From the NCBI RefSeq assembly GCF_038419845.1, contig NZ_JBCAQT010000018.1:19286-83285 (forward strand): a stretch of 64,000 nt of DNA. The letters run 5' to 3'. A program made the position numbers and the translations under genes. Of this stretch, positions 7,869 to 15,818 are shown in pieces. The first letter of the stretch is position 1, and every line of letters begins with the position of its first letter. The notes under the pieces are model-generated. The model was not told the origin of the DNA. It saw nothing but the letters and a program-made list of their open reading frames with translations, and ran no database searches. Source of the stretch: Marinimicrobium sp038419845. GTDB taxonomy: Bacteria > Pseudomonadota > Gammaproteobacteria > Pseudomonadales > Cellvibrionaceae.

Positions 7869-8903
7869 ATGGACATCAAACAAGCCTTGACCCGCGTGGT
7901 CGAGAAGATTGACCTGAGCACCGAAGAGATGACTTCGGTGATGAAAGACATCATGACCGGTGGCGCGACCGAAGCACAGATTGGCGGCTTTCTGGTGGCG
8001 CTGAGGATGAAAGGCGAAACCCTGGATGAAATAACCGGTGCCGCCATTGCCATGCGCTCGCTCGCCGAGCAAGTGGACATTGATGTCGAGCATCTGGTCG
8101 ATACCTGTGGCACCGGAGGTGATGGTGCCAACCTGTTCAATGTCTCCACCGCCAGTGCTTTTGTGGTGGCGGCAGCGGGAGGCCGGGTTGCCAAGCACGG
8201 CAACCGCTCCGTCTCCAGTTCGACCGGCAGTGCCGACGTGCTCGAAGAGGCCGGCATTTACCTGAACATCACTCCCGAGCAGGTGGCCCGTTGCGTGCGG
8301 GAAATTGGTGTGGGCTTCATGTTCGCGCCCATACACCACAGTGCGATGAAGCATGCGGTCGGCCCACGCAAAGAGCTGGGCATGCGTACCATCTTCAACA
8401 TGCTGGGCCCGATGACCAACCCGGCCAACGTCAAGCGCCAGGTGATCGGAGTGTTCAACGGCGAGCTGTGCCGCCCCATGGCCGAGGTATTGCACCGGTT
8501 GGGCAGCGAGCATGTGATGGTCGTGCACGCCAAAGATGGGCTGGATGAAATCAGCCTGGCCGCGGAAACTCAGGTGGCTGAACTGAAAAACGGCCAGGTC
8601 ACCGAGTATGTGATCAAACCGGAAGATTTCGGAATTCAGAGCAAGAGCCTGATCGGCCTGAGCGTGACCAATGCCGACGAGTCTCTGGGGCTGATCAAAG
8701 ACGCCCTGGGCAACCGTCGGGGCCAATACGCGGAAAAAGCGGCGGACATCATTACCCTGAACGCCGGCGCCGCCATTTATGTCAGCGGTGTCGCCGATAC
8801 CCTGGCCGAAGGCGTGGAATTGGCGCGCGATGCCATTGGCAGCAGTCTGGCCGGGGAAAAGATTCGCGAGCTGGCGTCCTTCACCTACTGTTTTAAAGAA
8901 TGA
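7869..8903 (+). CDS. trpD: Anthranilate phosphoribosyltransferase
   Basis: Joins anthranilate to PRPP, the second step of tryptophan synthesis. The 344-residue length is typical. Diagnostic segments are DTCGTGGDGANLFNVSTA (PRPP-binding glycine-rich loop, about 78-95), KHGNRSVSS, the HHSAMKHAVGPRKELG anthranilate-side segment and FNMLGPMTNP. The start at 7869 is preceded by AACAGGAGAAACAC, a strong ribosome binding site. trpC follows after 20 bases, so trpGDC is a likely transcriptional unit, as in pseudomonads. Confidence 0.97.
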   Translation: MDIKQALTRVVEKIDLSTEEMTSVMKDIMTGGATEAQIGGFLVALRMKGETLDEITGAAIAMRSLAEQVDIDVEHLVDTCGTGGDGANLFNVSTASAFVVAAAGGRVAKHGNRSVSSSTGSADVLEEAGIYLNITPEQVARCVREIGVGFMFAPIHHSAMKHAVGPRKELGMRTIFNMLGPMTNPANVKRQVIGVFNGELCRPMAEVLHRLGSEHVMVVHAKDGLDEISLAAETQVAELKNGQVTEYVIKPEDFGIQSKSLIGLSVTNADESLGLIKDALGNRRGQYAEKAADIITLNAGAAIYVSGVADTLAEGVELARDAIGSSLAGEKIRELASFTYCFKE

Positions 8904-8923
8904 CCCCAGGGGATACCTGACCT

Positions 8924-9727
8924 ATGAGTGTGAGTGAAACGCCCACGGTGCTGCGCAAGATCATTGCGCGCAAGCACGAAGAAGTCGCCGAGCGCCGGCA
9001 GCAGCGTCCGCTGGAGCAACTGCGCCAGGAGCTGGTACACCCTCCCGAGACCCGCGGCTTTGTGCAGGCCATCGCCGATCGGCTGGCCGAGGGCCGGGCG
9101 GCGGTGATTGCCGAAATCAAGAAGGCCTCACCCAGCAAGGGCGTCATTCGGGAGCACTTTGATCCGGCCGAGCTGGCCCGAAGCTACGAGCGCGGCGGTG
9201 CCACCTGCCTGTCGGTTCTTACTGACGTTGATTTCTTCCAGGGGGCGGACGCCTACCTGCAGCAGGCGCGCGAAGCCACGAACCTGCCTGTAATCCGCAA
9301 AGATTTCATTATCGATGAGTATCAGCTGTACGAGGCCCGGGCGCTGGGCGCCGACTGTGTGCTGCTGATTGTCGCGGCGTTGTCGGCCGAGCAGTTGCGG
9401 GCATTGAATACCCGGGCGTTGGAGCTGGGGCTGGATGTGTTGGTGGAAGTGCACAATCTGGCGGAGCTGGAGCTGGCGCTGGAGCTGCCCAACAAGCTGA
9501 TCGGCATCAACAATCGCAACCTGCACACCTTCGAGGTGGACCTGCAGACCACGTACGATCTGTTGCCCGCGATCGACAGCGAGCGCATCGTAGTGACCGA
9601 GAGCGGCATTCTCTCGCCCGATGATGTCTGGGCGATGCGCAGCCGTGAGGTTCACAGCTTTCTGGTGGGCGAGGCCTTCATGCGCGTGGATGATCCGGGC
9701 GAGGCGCTGTCGCGCTTTTTCGGCTGA
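8924..9727 (+). CDS. trpC: Indole-3-glycerol phosphate synthase
   Basis: Closes the indole ring from carboxyphenylaminodeoxyribulose phosphate. The 267-residue TIM barrel begins with VLRKIIARKHEEV and carries the catalytic lysine segment AEIKKASPSKG (about 64-74), LSVLTDVDFFQG, the RKDFIIDEYQLYEARALGAD block, GINNRNLHTFEVD and the phosphate-binding ESGI. This is the mono-functional form, not fused to trpF. It is the last trp gene of the cluster here and faces the convergent Vfr-like gene across a 59-base gap containing a TCTGTG/CACAGA hairpin at 9735-9750. Confidence 0.96.
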   Translation: MSVSETPTVLRKIIARKHEEVAERRQQRPLEQLRQELVHPPETRGFVQAIADRLAEGRAAVIAEIKKASPSKGVIREHFDPAELARSYERGGATCLSVLTDVDFFQGADAYLQQAREATNLPVIRKDFIIDEYQLYEARALGADCVLLIVAALSAEQLRALNTRALELGLDVLVEVHNLAELELALELPNKLIGINNRNLHTFEVDLQTTYDLLPAIDSERIVVTESGILSPDDVWAMRSREVHSFLVGEAFMRVDDPGEALSRFFG

Positions 9728-9786
9728 CGCGGGGTCTGTGTGACCACAGATTGACGAGAGTGCGGCGGGCCGCGGCGGCCACGGGA

Positions 9787-10422
9787 TCAGCGCGTCCCGT
9801 AGACCACCATGGTTTTTCCTCGCACTTCCACCAGGCCCTGATCTTCCAGGGTTTTCAGTACCCGGCCGACCATCTCGCGCGAGCAGCCCACGATACGACC
9901 GATTTCCTGGCGGGTGATCTTGATCTGCATGCCGTCCGGATGGGTGATGGCGTCGGGCTCCTTGCACAGGTCGAGCAGGGTCCGGGCGACCCGGCCGGTG
10001 ACGTCCAGAAATGCCAGATCACCCACTTTGCGGGTGGTGGCGCGCAGGCGGCGTGCCATCTGGCTGCTGAGGGCAAAGACGAATTCCGGATTTTCCCCGG
10101 CGATCTCCTGAAACTTGCTGTAGCTGATTTCCGCCACTTCGCACTCGGACTTGGCGCGAACCCAGGCGCTCCGGGAATCTTCCTGGTCGAACAGACCCAT
10201 TTCCCCGAAAAAGTCCCCATCGTTCAGATAGGCGACAATCATCTCGCGACCTTCGTCGTCCTCGATCAGAACCGTGACCGAACCTCGAACAATGAAATAG
10301 AGCGAGTCGCTTCTGTCTCCGGCGTAAATGATTGTACTTTTGGCCGGATAGCGACGCCTGTGGCAGTGGCTGAGAAACTCATCCACATGAGTGATATGTG
10401 GTGTTAGTGACACGGCAACCAA
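9787..10422 (-). CDS. vfr: CRP/Vfr-type cAMP-binding transcription regulator
   Basis: Global regulator of the CRP-FNR superfamily, 211 residues, close to the length of Pseudomonas Vfr. The N-terminal cyclic-nucleotide domain includes YFIVRGSVTVLIED, GDFFGEMGLF and the arginine-serine phosphate-binding pair in RSAWVRAKSE. The C-terminal winged helix-turn-helix reads ITRQEIGRIVGCSREMVGRV, very close to the DNA-recognition helix of CRP. It is encoded divergently from an OsmC-like protein and next to trpC and coq7, an arrangement familiar from pseudomonads. In carbohydrate-degrading bacteria it may help control sugar loci, but no target is shown here. I see no clear autoregulatory site in the 282-base upstream gap. 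Confidence 0.9.
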   Translation of the reverse strand: MVAVSLTPHITHVDEFLSHCHRRRYPAKSTIIYAGDRSDSLYFIVRGSVTVLIEDDEGREMIVAYLNDGDFFGEMGLFDQEDSRSAWVRAKSECEVAEISYSKFQEIAGENPEFVFALSSQMARRLRATTRKVGDLAFLDVTGRVARTLLDLCKEPDAITHPDGMQIKITRQEIGRIVGCSREMVGRVLKTLEDQGLVEVRGKTMVVYGTR

Positions 10423-10704
10423 GGTGCAGCTCCTAATTTTTCTATGTTATCAATGGGTTAACGGCGGGCATTATGAACGTAAAGCGTCGCCCTGACCAGT
10501 TGGCACCGATTACATGCTAGCAATATTGTGAACCAGTTATAAGCCCAGAGAAGGGTTATGTCCAGCGAAAGCGTCAAATTTCCGTTGACAAGTTGAATGT
10601 GGCGACATTCGCTGGGTTTTCGGTGCCGTTGTTGGTAATCTTGCGCGCCTTCGACGCCGGATTTTGCCGGCGGTTCAATCCAGTCAGCCAATGAGGTGCT
10701 CTAC

Positions 10705-11127
10705 ATGCAGGCAAAGGTCAAATGGGTCGATGGTGCCCAGTTTCTGGGAGAGTCGGGCAGCGGCCACAGTGTGGTGATGGACGGTCCCCCGGATCACGGC
10801 GGTCGCGATACCGGCGTGCGTCCTATGGAAATGTTGCTGCTGGGGCTGGGTGGTTGTTCGGCGTTCGATGTGATGAACATCCTCGCCAAATCCCGCCAGG
10901 CCGTCACCGACTGTCATGTCGAGCTGGAGGCGGAGCGCGCCGAGGGTGTGCCCTCGCCGTTCACCAAAATTCATCTGCACTTTGTGGTCACCGGCCGGGC
11001 GCTGAAAGAGAATCAGGTCAAGCGTGCGGTGGAGCTGTCCGCCACCAAATACTGCTCCGCTTCCATCATGCTGGAAGCCGCGGGCGTGGCCATTACCCAC
11101 GACTACGAAATCCGCGACTCCGAGTAG
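10705..11127 (+). CDS. OsmC/Ohr-family protein (YhfA-like)
   Basis: OsmC-superfamily protein of 140 residues from the ATG at 10705. An ATG nine bases upstream (10696) is in frame, but the GAGG at 10693-10696 is better spaced for 10705. The two cysteines expected of peroxide-reacting OsmC/Ohr proteins are in GLGGCSAFD (about C50) and TKYCSASIM (about C115). The family is implicated in organic hydroperoxide and osmotic stress defence. The YhfA subgroup, commonly next to crp, has no defined substrate. The divergent position from the Vfr-like gene fits that subgroup. Confidence 0.85.
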   Translation: MQAKVKWVDGAQFLGESGSGHSVVMDGPPDHGGRDTGVRPMEMLLLGLGGCSAFDVMNILAKSRQAVTDCHVELEAERAEGVPSPFTKIHLHFVVTGRALKENQVKRAVELSATKYCSASIMLEAAGVAITHDYEIRDSE

Positions 11128-11146
11128 GACGCCGTTCTGTCGGCGG

Positions 11147-11791
11147 TTACAGTCGGTAGCTGCTTTCGGTCATGGCTTTGGACACCAGGCTCATGACCGC
11201 TTTGACCGGGGCGGGAAAATCCATTCCGCCGGCGTTCAGGGCGGTCTGGGCGTGTCTGGCTTCGTCGGTCAGCATCTGCTCGATGACCGCCCGGCTCCGG
11301 TGATCTCCGGCCGGAAGCCGCGCCAGGTGCTCTTCCAGGTGCTGGCAGACACGCTCCTCAGTGGCCGCCACAAACCCCAGGCTGACCCGGTCCCCCACCA
11401 GTCCGGCGCCCGCGCCCAGGGTGAATGACAGCCCGTACCAGATGGGGTTGAGATAGCTGGTATGGCTTTTCAGCTCATCCAGCCTCTGGCGACACCAGAC
11501 CAGGTGGTCCACCTCCTCTTCCGCGGCTTCCTCCATATCCTTGCGTACCTCGGGCAGCTTGGCGGTCAGCGCCTGGCCCTGATACAGCGCCTGGGCGCAG
11601 ACTTCGCCCGAGTGATTGACCCGCATCAGGCCCGCGGCTTGGCGGCGCTCGGCGTCATCCAGATCGGTGGCAGCGGCCTGCCCGGCGGGGGAGGGGCGGC
11701 GCTCCTCGCCGGGGGTATCGGCGAGCGTGCGCAGCACGCGGTCAAAACCGCTGATCAGGTGATCGATGCGGGACAGTTGTCTCTGCGTCAT
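11147..11791 (-). CDS. coq7: Demethoxyubiquinone hydroxylase
   Basis: Carboxylate-bridged di-iron monooxygenase that hydroxylates 2-octaprenyl-3-methyl-6-methoxy-benzoquinone in ubiquinone synthesis, at the membrane. I chose the ATG at 11791 (MTQRQLSRIDHL), which gives 214 residues, the usual bacterial length; an in-frame ATG at 11821 would add ten residues. Di-iron ligand motifs are NHSGEVCAQALY, EEEVDHLVWC (ExxH) and the second ExxH in TDEARHAQTA near the C-terminus. It converges with the OsmC-like gene, 19 bases apart. Confidence 0.92.
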   Translation of the reverse strand: MTQRQLSRIDHLISGFDRVLRTLADTPGEERRPSPAGQAAATDLDDAERRQAAGLMRVNHSGEVCAQALYQGQALTAKLPEVRKDMEEAAEEEVDHLVWCRQRLDELKSHTSYLNPIWYGLSFTLGAGAGLVGDRVSLGFVAATEERVCQHLEEHLARLPAGDHRSRAVIEQMLTDEARHAQTALNAGGMDFPAPVKAVMSLVSKAMTESSYRL

Positions 11792-11869
11792 GGCCGGGCC
11801 TCCAGACTTTGATTGATGCACTATTGTAACGGTACCCGGACACCAACCCCAGTGCTTTCTAAAGGACCA

Positions 11870-12595
11870 CTAGGGGTCGAGCGTCCAGCCGCCCTCGGGC
11901 AGTAGTCGGCTCAGCACCCGGGCCAACTCCGGGGCCAGCGCCCGGTGTTTTTCGTGCAGATAGGCATGGCCACGCAGGTCCATCAGGTGACCGGCGGAGT
12001 GGATGGGGTTGGGCAGATCCAGCTGCTCCAGCTCCTGGCGGGTAGTGACTGAGGTACCGATAAACAGGTCCAGGCGCTGGGCACTCAGCATCTTGAAGCC
12101 ATTGTCGGAGTTGGCGACGGGGATCAGGTAGGGAAGCGCCTGCTGCTCGACAATGTTCTTGACCGCGACATGGCCCCTCACGTAGCCGATGCGCATCGGC
12201 TCCTGGTGCAGGTCCTGAACCGAACTCAGTTCCAGGTCGGTGCGGTGACTCCAGGCCTCCAGGGAGGTCCGGGTGATCATGGTCTCCACTCGCACCAGGC
12301 CGCTGTCCGGCTCCTGCTCCGCGTAGTGATAGGTGCGCGCGCACTCACCGTCGGTGGTGCCGGTGCGTGCTTCCATCAGCGAGCGCTGATTGGGACGATG
12401 CTGCATCTCGAATTCGTAGCCCAGCTCTTCGAAGGCCTGGCGGAAAAGGTTCTCCACCCGGCTATAAAGAGGCACGTCCGGCGGAATCCAGCAGGAGAAG
12501 GTGATGGTGGGGGCGGCATGAAGGGCGCTGCTCATCAGAAGCCAGAGCGCGGGCAGCCATCGAAGGCCGGGATAAAGGCAGGGATGAGCGGGCAA
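11870..12595 (-). CDS. Periplasmic substrate-binding protein, SBP_bac_3 family
   Basis: Likely secreted solute-binding domain related to amino-acid ABC transporter binding proteins. The frame is open to an ATG at 12793, but that would put over 60 non-signal-like residues before the secretion signal and run the gene across an operator palindrome at 12692-12705. The TTG at 12595, seven bases after GAGAGG, gives a conventional signal peptide (WLPALWLLMSSALHAAP) and 241 residues. The body has TFSCWIPPDVPLYSR, the LMEARTGTTDGECART segment and SAQRLDLFIGTSVTT. No permease or ATPase is adjacent, as in stand-alone family members of this bacterial group. Ligand unknown; the start codon is uncertain. 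Confidence 0.65.
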   Translation of the reverse strand: MPAHPCLYPGLRWLPALWLLMSSALHAAPTITFSCWIPPDVPLYSRVENLFRQAFEELGYEFEMQHRPNQRSLMEARTGTTDGECARTYHYAEQEPDSGLVRVETMITRTSLEAWSHRTDLELSSVQDLHQEPMRIGYVRGHVAVKNIVEQQALPYLIPVANSDNGFKMLSAQRLDLFIGTSVTTRQELEQLDLPNPIHSAGHLMDLRGHAYLHEKHRALAPELARVLSRLLPEGGWTLDP

Positions 12596-12691
12596 ACGTC
12601 GCCTCTCGGGTCTGGTTGAGTCTGAGTGACTATTTTGGCGGCAGAAACCTCCTGAATGCAACTTTTCTCTTTTTCCCTTGCAAACTGTATT

Positions 12692-12705
12692 TGATTGCGC
12701 AATCA
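12692..12705. promoter_or_regulatory. Palindromic operator candidate TGATTGCGCAATCA (pectin operon side)
   Basis: A perfect 14-bp palindrome lies in the divergent region between the solute-binding protein gene and the Gfo/Idh-GH105-GH28 genes. The same 14 bases recur at 25273-25286 beside the LacI-family regulator gene. Even-length palindromes with a central GC step occur among LacI-family operators. Binding by that regulator is an inference. Confidence 0.55.
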
Positions 12706-12887
12706 TTTGAGGTGTGAGAGGGGGCTTGGCGAGCCATATCTGTGTGGCGGAATATTCATCACTGAACAGGGGTGGCCAGACAGACGTATCCAAACAAGAG
12801 AGACAACGGACGGAGCCAGGTTTGCCCCGTCAACGATAAGAGGCCAAGCCGAACGCAATCGAGCCATAACAATAAGTTGCATCAACC

Positions 12888-14318
12888 ATGACTGATAAAC
12901 ACTATCCAATCGACCGCCGCGCGTTCATTCGCGGGAGCGGGCAACTGCTGGCCGGCACAGCGCTGGCCTCATCCACTGCCGTCGCCATGGCGGAAAAAAA
13001 CAGCCGAAAAACCCGTGTGGCCCTGGTGGGGACCGGCATCCGGGGAATCCGCTTCTGGGGCCGGGACCTGGTCCAGGGCTTCTCCGATACGGTGGAGTTC
13101 GTGGGCCTGTGTGACACCAACCCCGGGCGACTGGCGTTTGCGAAGGACTATATCGGCGTTGAGTGTCCCACCTTCACCGATATCAATGAGTTACTGGGTA
13201 GCGGCCCCATCGATATGGTGATGGTGACCACCGACGATGCGAGCCACGACGACATCATCGTCAAGGCCCTCGGGCGCAATATCAACGTGATCACGGAAAA
13301 ACCCATGACCACGGATGAGAAGAAGTGTGCCGCCATCCAGAAAGCGGTGGAGGACTCCGATGCCGAGCTGATCATGAGCTTCAATTACCGCTACGGCCAT
13401 CTGTTCACCTCCCTGAAGGAAGTGCTGGATAAAAAGGAGATCGGTGATGTGGTCTCGGTGGATTTCAACTGGTATCTGAACACCTATCACGGCGCCTCCT
13501 ACTTTCGTCGCTGGCACGGGCTGCGCGATAAAGGGGGCACGCTGCTGTTGCACAAATCCGCCCACCACTTTGACCTGCTCAACTGGTTTATCGAATCCGA
13601 TCCGGTGGAAGTCTCCGCTTACGGAGACCTGGAACACTATGGCAAAAACAACGACTTCCGGGGCGACAAGTGCCGCGAATGTCCCCACCAGAAAAAGTGC
13701 GATTACTACTGGGACATCACCCAGGACGAATTGGCGATGAAGCTCTACGTCGAGAACGAGCATCACGACGGTTACATCCGCGACAACTGTCTCTGGCGTG
13801 AAGAGATCGATATTTTCGACAAGATGAGCGTGCAGGTGCGCTACGCCAACAATGTGATCGTCAATTACTCCCTGACCACCTACTCGCCCTTTGAAGGCTT
13901 TCGCCTGGCCCTGAACGGCAAGCATGGCCGGGTGGAAACCTGGGAGGGCATTCCCTGGCTCGAGGAGGTGGAAACCGATCAGTCCGAGATCTATGAAAAA
14001 GAAATGGGCCTGACCAGTCACAGCGATCGGGAAGAGGGTCGGCACGAAATCATTGTGGCCAAGAATTTTGGTGACCACCGGCGGATCCCACTGCCCTACA
14101 TTCGCAAGGCGCACTGGGGCGGGGATCCCATTCTCAATGCCCATGTTTTCAAGGGTATTCCACCGGAGCGCAATTATGGTCAGAAGGCCAACTTCCGGGA
14201 CGGCGCCATGTCGGTATTGATCGGCGTCGCGGCGCGCAAGAGCATTGACGAGGGACGGCCGGTAAAAATCGAGGAGCTGACGAGCCTGAAACCTCAGGTC
14301 AAGCGGATGAAAGCCTAA
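12888..14318 (+). CDS. Tat-exported Gfo/Idh/MocA family oxidoreductase
   Basis: NAD(P)-dependent sugar or sugar-acid oxidoreductase family, 476 residues. The N-terminus has a twin-arginine signal (DRRAFIRGSGQLLAGTALAS, residues 8-27) ending near AVAMAE, so the folded, cofactor-loaded enzyme is probably exported to the periplasm. The Rossmann segment VALVGTGIRGIRFWG follows at about 43-57, then VTEKPMTTDEKK with the family EKP motif, and HKSAHHFDLLNWF with the catalytic-region histidine. A cysteine group CRECPHQKKC near 264-273 may bind a metal. Directly followed by GH105 and GH28 genes, it probably acts on pectin-derived sugars. Exact substrate unknown. Confidence 0.82.
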   Translation: MTDKHYPIDRRAFIRGSGQLLAGTALASSTAVAMAEKNSRKTRVALVGTGIRGIRFWGRDLVQGFSDTVEFVGLCDTNPGRLAFAKDYIGVECPTFTDINELLGSGPIDMVMVTTDDASHDDIIVKALGRNINVITEKPMTTDEKKCAAIQKAVEDSDAELIMSFNYRYGHLFTSLKEVLDKKEIGDVVSVDFNWYLNTYHGASYFRRWHGLRDKGGTLLLHKSAHHFDLLNWFIESDPVEVSAYGDLEHYGKNNDFRGDKCRECPHQKKCDYYWDITQDELAMKLYVENEHHDGYIRDNCLWREEIDIFDKMSVQVRYANNVIVNYSLTTYSPFEGFRLALNGKHGRVETWEGIPWLEEVETDQSEIYEKEMGLTSHSDREEGRHEIIVAKNFGDHRRIPLPYIRKAHWGGDPILNAHVFKGIPPERNYGQKANFRDGAMSVLIGVAARKSIDEGRPVKIEELTSLKPQVKRMKA

Positions 14319-14337
14319 AGTGGATAGCCTCCAGCTT

Positions 14338-14372
14338 GGCGCTGTTCGGTTCAGGCCGTCAGCGCCTTTTTT
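14338..14372 (+). terminator. Intrinsic terminator after the Gfo/Idh gene
   Basis: GGCGCTG (14338-14344) pairs with CAGCGCC (14360-14366) and is followed by TTTTTT. It lies 20 bases after the stop codon, so part of transcription may end before the GH105 gene. Confidence 0.65.
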
Positions 14373-14395
14373 AATTAAATATCGTGGGAGAGAAC

Positions 14396-14416
14396 GTAGG
14401 GTGGGCTCCGCCCACC
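14396..14416. repeat. GTAGGGTGGGC-type short palindromic repeat
   Basis: GTAGGGTGGGCTCCGCCCACC, with GGTGGGC/GCCCACC self-complementarity. Three further copies cluster at 58195-58304. This is a common style of intergenic repeat in gammaproteobacteria. Confidence 0.6.
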
Positions 14417-14475
14417 AACGCGAGTGAGGCCATCAGAGCCTTTTCAATAATTCAGATTCATTTGGGAGAGAGAGA

Positions 14476-15711
14476 ATGGTAACCATTGTTAGACAAACAG
14501 GGGGGCTGATCGGGTCAGCGAGATTCGTTCTGTCGGCGCTTTTAATCTGGGCCCTGGCCGGAAATAGCCTGGCCCAAGAGTCCATCTCCGTACCCACCGA
14601 CGCCAAGTGGTCCGAGCGGATGTCATTGTCGGTCATCAAACGCAGCCCGGAAGCCTGGGCCATGCGCGGGTACAAACTGTTGGATTCCCCGAAATGGGCC
14701 TACACCTACGGTCTGACTCTCCTTGCCATGCAGAAAGAGTATGAGCGAACGGGCGATGAGCGGTTGCTGGAATACGGCAAGGAATACGTCGATCAGTTGA
14801 TCGATTCCGAGGGGCAGATCAAGAACTACGAGATCTGGGAGTTCAATATTGATGATGTCAACGCCGGAAAACTCCTGTTCCTCCTGTACGAAAAGTATGA
14901 CGACGAGCGCTATCTGACCGCCATGCAGACGCTGCGTAAACAGCTGGAGTGGCAGCCGAGAACCCGCTCGGGCGGCTTCTGGCACAAGCGTATCTATCCG
15001 TGGCAGATGTGGCTCGATGGCCTCTACATGGGGGCCACCTATTGGGCTCAGTACGCGGCCGAGTTTGATGAGCCGGACGAGACGTTTTCCGATATTGCTC
15101 ACCAGTTCAAACTGATTGAATCCAAAACCCGCGATGAAGAAAGCGGGCTGCTGTATCACGCCTGGGATGAGAGTACGCTGCAGACCTGGGCGGACAATGA
15201 GACCGGTCTGTCCCGGCACTTCTGGTCCCGCGCCATGGGCTGGTATGCGATGGCGCTGGTGGACACCCTCGATCATTTCCCGGAGGATCACCCCGAGCGT
15301 CAGGACCTGATCGACATTCTCAACCGGTTGGCCGAAGGGCTGGTGCGGCACCAGCACGAGAGCGGTCTCTGGTACCAGGTGACTGATCAGGGCGATCGCT
15401 ACGGCAACTACCTGGAGGCGTCCGGCTCTTCCATGTTCGTCTATGCGCTGGCCAAAGGGGAGCGCAAAGGCTACCTGGCCGGAAAGTATCGTCAGGCGGC
15501 CGAGCGCGGTTTTGAGGGGCTGGTCGAACAGCTGGTGGAAGTGGAGCAGAGCAACGAAGTCCACCTCACCCAGATCTGCGGCAGCGCCGGCCTGGGCAAT
15601 GAGCCCTATCGTCCCGGTACTTTCGATTACTATATCGGCGAAGCCATCCGGGTGGATGATCCGCACGGGGTGGGTCCGTTCATCCTGGCAAGCCTTGAAA
15701 TAGAGCGCTGA
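14476..15711 (+). CDS. Glycoside hydrolase family 105, unsaturated galacturonyl/rhamnogalacturonyl hydrolase
   Basis: Removes the 4,5-unsaturated uronic acid left at the non-reducing end of pectin fragments by lyases. The 411-residue protein starts at an ATG after GGAGAGAGAGA and has a signal segment (SARFVLSALLIWALAGNSLAQE, residues 14-35, in part), so it is exported. The family alpha6/alpha6-barrel markers are WQMWLDGLYMGATYWA (catalytic-region aspartate) and FWSRAMGWYAMALVDTLD. The C-terminal HLTQICGSAGLG matches GH105 enzymes such as YteR. It lies between the Gfo/Idh oxidoreductase and the GH28 gene, consistent with a pectin degradation cluster. Confidence 0.88.
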   Translation: MVTIVRQTGGLIGSARFVLSALLIWALAGNSLAQESISVPTDAKWSERMSLSVIKRSPEAWAMRGYKLLDSPKWAYTYGLTLLAMQKEYERTGDERLLEYGKEYVDQLIDSEGQIKNYEIWEFNIDDVNAGKLLFLLYEKYDDERYLTAMQTLRKQLEWQPRTRSGGFWHKRIYPWQMWLDGLYMGATYWAQYAAEFDEPDETFSDIAHQFKLIESKTRDEESGLLYHAWDESTLQTWADNETGLSRHFWSRAMGWYAMALVDTLDHFPEDHPERQDLIDILNRLAEGLVRHQHESGLWYQVTDQGDRYGNYLEASGSSMFVYALAKGERKGYLAGKYRQAAERGFEGLVEQLVEVEQSNEVHLTQICGSAGLGNEPYRPGTFDYYIGEAIRVDDPHGVGPFILASLEIER

Positions 15712-15818
15712 TTGCTTTCCAATACAGACGGCGGCCATCGCTGGATGGCCGTTACACAGAAAGACCAAAACCCAATAAACAAACCAAAACCAAACAGATG
15801 TACAGAGAGGGTGAGACA

